Part shown: one piece after another, positions 41,742 through 45,717 of the stretch
Numbering within the stretch: position 1 is the stretch's first letter
How the letters are laid out: each line of letters opens with the position of its first letter
Assembly (NCBI GenBank): GCA_945639195.1
Contig: CALZEE010000014.1
Coordinates: 1 to 45,717 of the forward strand
Reading direction: 5' to 3'
Source of the DNA: an uncultured Ignatzschineria sp.
GTDB taxonomy: Bacteria > Pseudomonadota > Gammaproteobacteria > Cardiobacteriales > Wohlfahrtiimonadaceae
DNA length: 45,717 bases
Position numbers and translations under genes: made by a program
The notes under the pieces: model-generated
The model's input: the letters and a program-made list of their open reading frames with translations, nothing else
Told to the model about the DNA's origin: nothing
The model's database searches: none

Positions 41742-43715
41742 ATGACACGTAAACGTGATGAATTTGAAGTGAATAACCAAACGGATAATGCGGCATTTTC
41801 AAAAGTAATGGATGCGCGTATTTCTCGTCGCTCCCTCTTTAAGATGGGGGGAATTGGTATGACAGCGGGGCTCTTTTCGCTCTTCCCAACCCAGCTTTTA
41901 GCCGGTACAAGTGATCAATCTGCGAATACAAAAGCGGTGGTTTCAGCCGCAAAAGCAGGGCAAGTAACGTTTAAACCCGTCGCTTACTCGTCATTAGATA
42001 CGGTTATTGTGCCCGACGGTTATGTGGCGGATGCTTTTTATAGCTGGGGAGATCCTGTAGGAATTGCCGGCAATGTTCCGGCATTTAAAAAAGATGGATC
42101 TAATAGTGCGCAGGACCAAGCAGCACAGGCGGGAATGAATCATGATGGTATCGCTTATTTCCCGATAGGTGATTTTGAAGAAGGATCTCGTCATGGGCTT
42201 CTCGCGATGAATCATGAGTATGTCGATAATGGGCTCCTCTTTAATGATGGTGTCGAGAATTGGTCAAAAGAGAAAGTCTTAAAGTCCCAAAATGCGATGG
42301 GTGTTTCCGTGATTGAAGTCATGAAGAATGATTCGGGTCAGTGGGAAGTTGTACTCCCTTCAAAATATGCGCGACGTATTACTCCGCATACGGAGATGAC
42401 TGTATCGGGTCCTGCAAAAGGTCATGAAAGATTTAAGACAGAAGCGGATCCTTCGGGAAGTCTTATTCTGGGAACCATGCAAAACTGCGCAAATGGCGAA
42501 ACGCCATGGGGAACCTATTTGACGTGTGAAGAGAACTGGGCAGATATCTTTGTTAAGGCTGAGGGAGCACATACGGATCTTGAGAAACGCTATGGTATTT
42601 CGCAAGAAGATAGGGCGTATCGCTGGGTTGAGTTTGATGATCGCTTCAATGTGGATAAACATCCCAATGAGCCGAACCGTTTTGGTTGGGTTGTGGAGAT
42701 CGATCCAGAGAACCCAGAATCAACACCTATAAAGCATACGAGCCTTGGTCGTTTTAAGCATGAGGGTGCGAAACTTGTCGTGGGTCCCGATAAGCGCGTG
42801 GCAGTTTATATGGGAGATGATCAGCGCTTTGAATATATCTATAAGTTTGTCAGTCGTGATAAGTATGATCCTGCAAAGGGTAAACAAAATAGCGAACTAT
42901 TGAATGAGGGAACGCTCTATGTCGCTCGTTTTGATGAGTCCGGCGCTGGTACATGGTTACCATTGATCTACGGGCAGGGCGGTTTAACGCCTGATAATGG
43001 GTTTGAAAACCAAGGGGATGTTGTCATTAATGCACGAGGAGCTGCGGATATTGTTGGCGCAACCAAAATGGATCGACCTGAGTGGATTACGGCAGATCCG
43101 AAGAATCCTGGCAGTATCTACTGTACGCTCACGAATAATAGTCATCGAGGACGTGCAGGGTATCCAGGTAAAGATGCGGCAAATCCGAGAGACAATAATC
43201 TCTTTGGACATATTATTCATTGGCAGGAAGCAAATGGAGATGTGACATCTCAAGATTTTGAATGGGATATCTTAGCGCTAGCAGGATCAGATCAAACAGA
43301 TGATCCGAACTTGAAAGCTCAAAATAGCGGGGATGCCTTTGGAAGCCCTGATGGTTTAGGATTTGATCATAATGGCGTGCTTTGGGTGCAGACGGATGTC
43401 TCTTCATCAACGATTAATCAGAAAGATTATGCCGGCATGGGGAATAATCAGATGCTCGCGGTTAATCCTGAGGATGGCCACTTTAAGCGATTCTTAACCG
43501 CGCCTAATCGTAGCGAAGTGACGGGGATTGCCTTTACGCCTGACAATAAAACACTCTTTATTAATATCCAGCATCCGGGCGAAACAGATGATGGCACGAC
43601 CAATCACAACACGCCAATTGCCCTCTCAACATGGCCAGATGGACCATCTGCAGGGCGTCCTCGCTCGGCAACGGTGGTGATCCAACGTCTTGATGGAGGC
43701 GTGATCGGCAGTTAA
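41742..43715 (+). CDS. phoX: Alkaline phosphatase PhoX (DUF839), Tat-exported
   Basis: A calcium/iron-dependent phosphatase releasing phosphate from organic esters in the periplasm or outside the cell. The ATG at 41742 (657 residues) follows GGAGAG with 7-bp spacing; the TTG at 41727 lies inside that site. The Tat motif SRRSLFK (28-34) precedes a hydrophobic stretch ending LLAGT. Family blocks are HDGIAYFPI, LLAMNHEYVD, NCANGETPWGTYLTCEENW, YRWVEFDDRF, GRFKHEGAKLVVG, AVYMGDDQRFEYIYKFV, and near the end SPDGLGFDHNGVLWVQTD and IAFTPDNKTLFINIQHPGE. These match PhoX, where such residues bind metals. A Pho box upstream supports phosphate-starvation control. Two terminators follow. Confidence 0.92.
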   Translation: MTRKRDEFEVNNQTDNAAFSKVMDARISRRSLFKMGGIGMTAGLFSLFPTQLLAGTSDQSANTKAVVSAAKAGQVTFKPVAYSSLDTVIVPDGYVADAFYSWGDPVGIAGNVPAFKKDGSNSAQDQAAQAGMNHDGIAYFPIGDFEEGSRHGLLAMNHEYVDNGLLFNDGVENWSKEKVLKSQNAMGVSVIEVMKNDSGQWEVVLPSKYARRITPHTEMTVSGPAKGHERFKTEADPSGSLILGTMQNCANGETPWGTYLTCEENWADIFVKAEGAHTDLEKRYGISQEDRAYRWVEFDDRFNVDKHPNEPNRFGWVVEIDPENPESTPIKHTSLGRFKHEGAKLVVGPDKRVAVYMGDDQRFEYIYKFVSRDKYDPAKGKQNSELLNEGTLYVARFDESGAGTWLPLIYGQGGLTPDNGFENQGDVVINARGAADIVGATKMDRPEWITADPKNPGSIYCTLTNNSHRGRAGYPGKDAANPRDNNLFGHIIHWQEANGDVTSQDFEWDILALAGSDQTDDPNLKAQNSGDAFGSPDGLGFDHNGVLWVQTDVSSSTINQKDYAGMGNNQMLAVNPEDGHFKRFLTAPNRSEVTGIAFTPDNKTLFINIQHPGETDDGTTNHNTPIALSTWPDGPSAGRPRSATVVIQRLDGGVIGS

Positions 43716-43756
43716 GGCGATCAATGCACTTCCATTAATAACGATCCTTGAGTAGT

Positions 43757-43790
43757 CGGTGATAGCAAAATTGACGCTATCACCGGTTTT
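43757..43790 (+). terminator. Terminator 1 after phoX
   Basis: A 10-bp stem CGGTGATAGC / GCTATCACCG is followed by GTTTT, about 40 bp after the phoX stop. Confidence 0.75.
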
Positions 43791-43795
43791 AGCTA

Positions 43796-43835
43796 AGTCC
43801 CAAGTGTTTCCGCGACGAACCTTGGGGCTTTTTTT
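43796..43835 (+). terminator. Terminator 2 after phoX
   Basis: A stem AGTCCCAAG-GTT / AAC-CTTGGGGCT with small bulges and one G-T pair is followed by a run of seven or more T. It is in tandem with the previous terminator. Confidence 0.8.
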
Positions 43836-43978
43836 GTGCGAGGAAGCAAGGGCAGAGCGTCTATCGTTAAGTTTAAATAGGTATTTGATTTAAATAAGAT
43901 TGTGCGCGTAATGAGAAAGCAGTTGCTGATTACACAAAGAGGTGATTGAATGTAAATATTATTAAAGGAGATGCAAGT

Positions 43979-44191
43979 ATGCCGTATGTGAATGTTAAAA
44001 TAACGAAAGAAGGGGTAACAAAAGCACAGAAACAAGCAATCATTGCGGGAATGACGCAAGTGCTGGTGGATGTCCTTGGCAAGAATCCTGCGACAACAGT
44101 TGTTGTCATTGATGAAGTTGAGATGGATAACTGGGGAATTGGTGGTGTGCCGGTGACTGAGTTTAGGAAAACCATTTCTGAGAATAAATAG
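43979..44191 (+). CDS. 4-oxalocrotonate tautomerase family protein
   Basis: A 70-residue tautomerase subunit. The ATG at 43979 follows AAAGGAG, and after Met removal the catalytic Pro1 is exposed (MPYVNVKIT). The longer frame from 43946 would hide Pro1. The VLGKNPATTVVVIDEVE block carries the second-half strand typical of 4-OT. Such enzymes ketonise 2-hydroxymuconate in catechol degradation or have unrelated small substrates; no meta-cleavage genes are near. It is 39 bp upstream of the hydrolase gene and probably in one transcript with it. Confidence 0.88.
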   Translation: MPYVNVKITKEGVTKAQKQAIIAGMTQVLVDVLGKNPATTVVVIDEVEMDNWGIGGVPVTEFRKTISENK

Positions 44192-44230
44192 TCGATAATG
44201 ACTCATAGAGATATTCAAAAAGGTTCAATC

Positions 44231-45409
44231 ATGAAAAAGCAAATAAAGACGCCTCTTTTTTCCATCAAAAAAATCATATTAGCAATGAGTGCTGCGGTGA
44301 TATTAACGGCAACTGCAGAAGCGTGTACACGCGTGGTATTCCATGGTGATAATAATCGCAACATGACTGCCAGAACTATGGATTGGAAAAGTGATGTGGG
44401 CACGAATCTTTGGATATTGCCACAAGGCGAGGCGCGTACAGGTGAGGCCGGAGATCACTCTATTGAGTGGGTGTCTAAATATGGCAGTGTTATTGCATCG
44501 GGTTATGATATTGCCACAACCGATGGTGTGAATGAGAAGGGATTAAATGCCAATCTCTTATGGCTTGCGGAATCTGATTATCCTAATACGCTTGCGATCG
44601 GTGAGAAGCCAACATTAGCAATTTCGCTTTGGGCGCAGTATATGTTAGATAACTTTGCAACCGTTGCAGAAGCTGTTGAGTTCCTCGAAACCGAACCTTT
44701 TGTGATTGTCACGGCGCAAGTGCCGGGGGAAACACGATTGGCAACACTTCATCTCTCGCTGTCCGATGCAGATGGGGATAGTGCTATTGTTGAGTATATT
44801 AATGGGAAGCAGGTTATTCATCATGATCGAAGCTATCAAGTTATGACGAACTCACCAACATTTGATAAGCAATTAGCGCTCAATGAATATTGGCAAACAA
44901 TCGGTGGAACCACTTTCCTTCCGGGAACAAACCGCGCCGCTGATCGTTTTGCGCGTGCGTCGTTCTATATTAATGCGATTCCAAAAGATGGTTCACAGAA
45001 GGATTCCTTTGCGAGCGTCTTTAGTGTGATTCGAAATGTCTCAGTACCTTATGGTTTAAATACAGAAGAAGAACCGAATATCTCTTCAACGAGATGGCGG
45101 ACTGTGGTTGATCATCAAGCGCAGCTCTATTTCTTTGAATCAGCGATCTCGCCTAACGTATTTTGGGTGGATCTGAAGAAGATTGATTTTGCGCCAGGCG
45201 CAGACAATGTGAAGAAGCTTGATCTTGGAAAAGATCAGTCGATCATCTATTCAGGTGAAGTGTCAGGTGATTTTGTGACAACTAAAGCATTTAACTTCCT
45301 TGGCATCAGTGAAGAAGCATTACAGACAGAGATGGCAAAGCAAAAGGTTGAACAAGCAGCTTTAGAAAGTAAAGATGCGGCAGCACTTGAAAAGAATGAG
45401 AGTCCTTAA
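44231..45409 (+). CDS. Choloylglycine hydrolase-like linear amide hydrolase (Ntn fold)
   Basis: A 392-residue exported hydrolase of the bile-salt hydrolase/penicillin V acylase family. The ATG at 44231 follows AAAGG. A signal peptide (about 1-31, hydrophobic core ILAMSAAVILTA) ends at AEA, leaving Cys32 as the N-terminal nucleophile in ACTRVVFHGD. Other family blocks are MTARTMDWKSD (Arg and Asp), ATTDGVNEKGLNANLLWL, YQVMTNSPTFDKQL (active-site Asn) and an Arg in SSTRWRTVVDH. Gram-negative members of this cluster often prefer N-acyl homoserine lactones or penicillin V to bile salts; the substrate here is not known. The C-terminal 30 residues are charged and probably disordered. Confidence 0.9.
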   Translation: MKKQIKTPLFSIKKIILAMSAAVILTATAEACTRVVFHGDNNRNMTARTMDWKSDVGTNLWILPQGEARTGEAGDHSIEWVSKYGSVIASGYDIATTDGVNEKGLNANLLWLAESDYPNTLAIGEKPTLAISLWAQYMLDNFATVAEAVEFLETEPFVIVTAQVPGETRLATLHLSLSDADGDSAIVEYINGKQVIHHDRSYQVMTNSPTFDKQLALNEYWQTIGGTTFLPGTNRAADRFARASFYINAIPKDGSQKDSFASVFSVIRNVSVPYGLNTEEEPNISSTRWRTVVDHQAQLYFFESAISPNVFWVDLKKIDFAPGADNVKKLDLGKDQSIIYSGEVSGDFVTTKAFNFLGISEEALQTEMAKQKVEQAALESKDAAALEKNESP

Positions 45410-45436
45410 ATAAGTATTAGCTGTCATATTGGTGAC

Positions 45437-45468
45437 AAAGGAGCGGTCTTTATGATCGCTCCTTTTTA
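45437..45468 (+). terminator. Terminator after the tautomerase-hydrolase unit
   Basis: A 12-bp stem AAAGGAGCGGTC / GATCGCTCCTTT (one G-T pair) with a 5-nt loop is followed by T. The remaining 250 bases to the window end show no gene. Confidence 0.88.
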
Positions 45469-45717
45469 ATTTCCCGAAAATGTCGGTGGAATATCGGTGT
45501 AAAAAATCTATTTTGGTAAATTTCCTGAGAGAAAAGCCGTATAAAACGCTAGAAACCGATCTTTCTTTTAAAGTTATATCCCTTTTTTTATGAATTTCTC
45601 ACGTATTACGGTAGGTTTTTAGCGGGTTCTCAGTGATTGATTAATACTTATACAGAAATGCTCTTGCATCTTTCCCTAAAAAGCGTAGAATTCTCTTTCT
45701 CGATTGACGGCGTTGAT

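Overview
The window looks like a chromosomal segment of a gammaproteobacterium with an estimated GC content in the low forties. The evidence is the set of housekeeping genes (dnaB, rplS, htpX, prmC, cca, hslVU, rnpB, tRNAs) and gammaproteobacterial pairs such as yfhM/pbpC, YciO, YajD and a CSD-DUF1294 protein. Gene content and codon style would suit the Ignatzschineria/Wohlfahrtiimonas group, but that is a guess I could not test. No phage, transposase, CRISPR array or rRNA gene was seen.

Layout. 1-1.2 kb is non-coding and carries an imperfect tandem duplication of a ~160 bp element. 1.2-6.5 kb is housekeeping: dnaB (-), then mepK-like, a Nudix hydrolase, yciO, rplS and htpX (+). 6.6-12.6 kb is a catabolic island: two tandem IclR regulators (-) diverge from a CoA-transferase (two subunits), a PcaF-like thiolase and an AtoE-like short-chain fatty-acid permease (+), with an IclR-type operator in the divergent promoter. 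12.6-18.4 kb holds prmC, a fatty-acid desaturase, RNase P RNA (rnpB, -), an unknown anchored protein, an MdtD-like exporter, a MORN lipoprotein and a GNAT acetyltransferase. 18.45-20.3 kb is a tRNA operon Pro-Arg-His-Pro (-) directly downstream of cca, the CCA-adding enzyme; the tRNA promoter overlaps the cca stop. 20.7-28.2 kb is a divergent pair: a 1610-residue bacterial alpha-2-macroglobulin with thioester motif and the bifunctional penicillin-binding protein PbpC. Next come CSD-DUF1294 and the HNH protein YajD.

29.8-33.6 kb is a very AT-rich single gene for a 1246-residue protein with a C-terminal PD-(D/E)xK-type nuclease signature. It has no recognised partner, is followed by a broken gene remnant, and lacks the genome's common palindrome. 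It is the best candidate in the window for an undescribed (possibly defence) system.

33.9-45.7 kb holds a Sel1-repeat membrane protein, a secreted conserved protein, an orphan Imm51-type immunity protein, hslVU with a sigma-32-type promoter, a MoeB/ThiF adenylyltransferase, a small lipoprotein, a 2OG-Fe(II) oxygenase, a Tat-exported PhoX phosphatase behind a near-perfect Pho box, a 4-oxalocrotonate tautomerase and a choloylglycine-hydrolase-like N-terminal-nucleophile hydrolase.

Across the window the 8-bp palindrome TGCCGGCA occurs at least 24 times by eye, where well under one copy is expected. It is spread over native genes and intergenic DNA but absent from the AT-rich nuclease gene. It resembles a highly iterated palindrome or a DNA-uptake-type word. 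All calls come from reading the sequence only; no database search was run.
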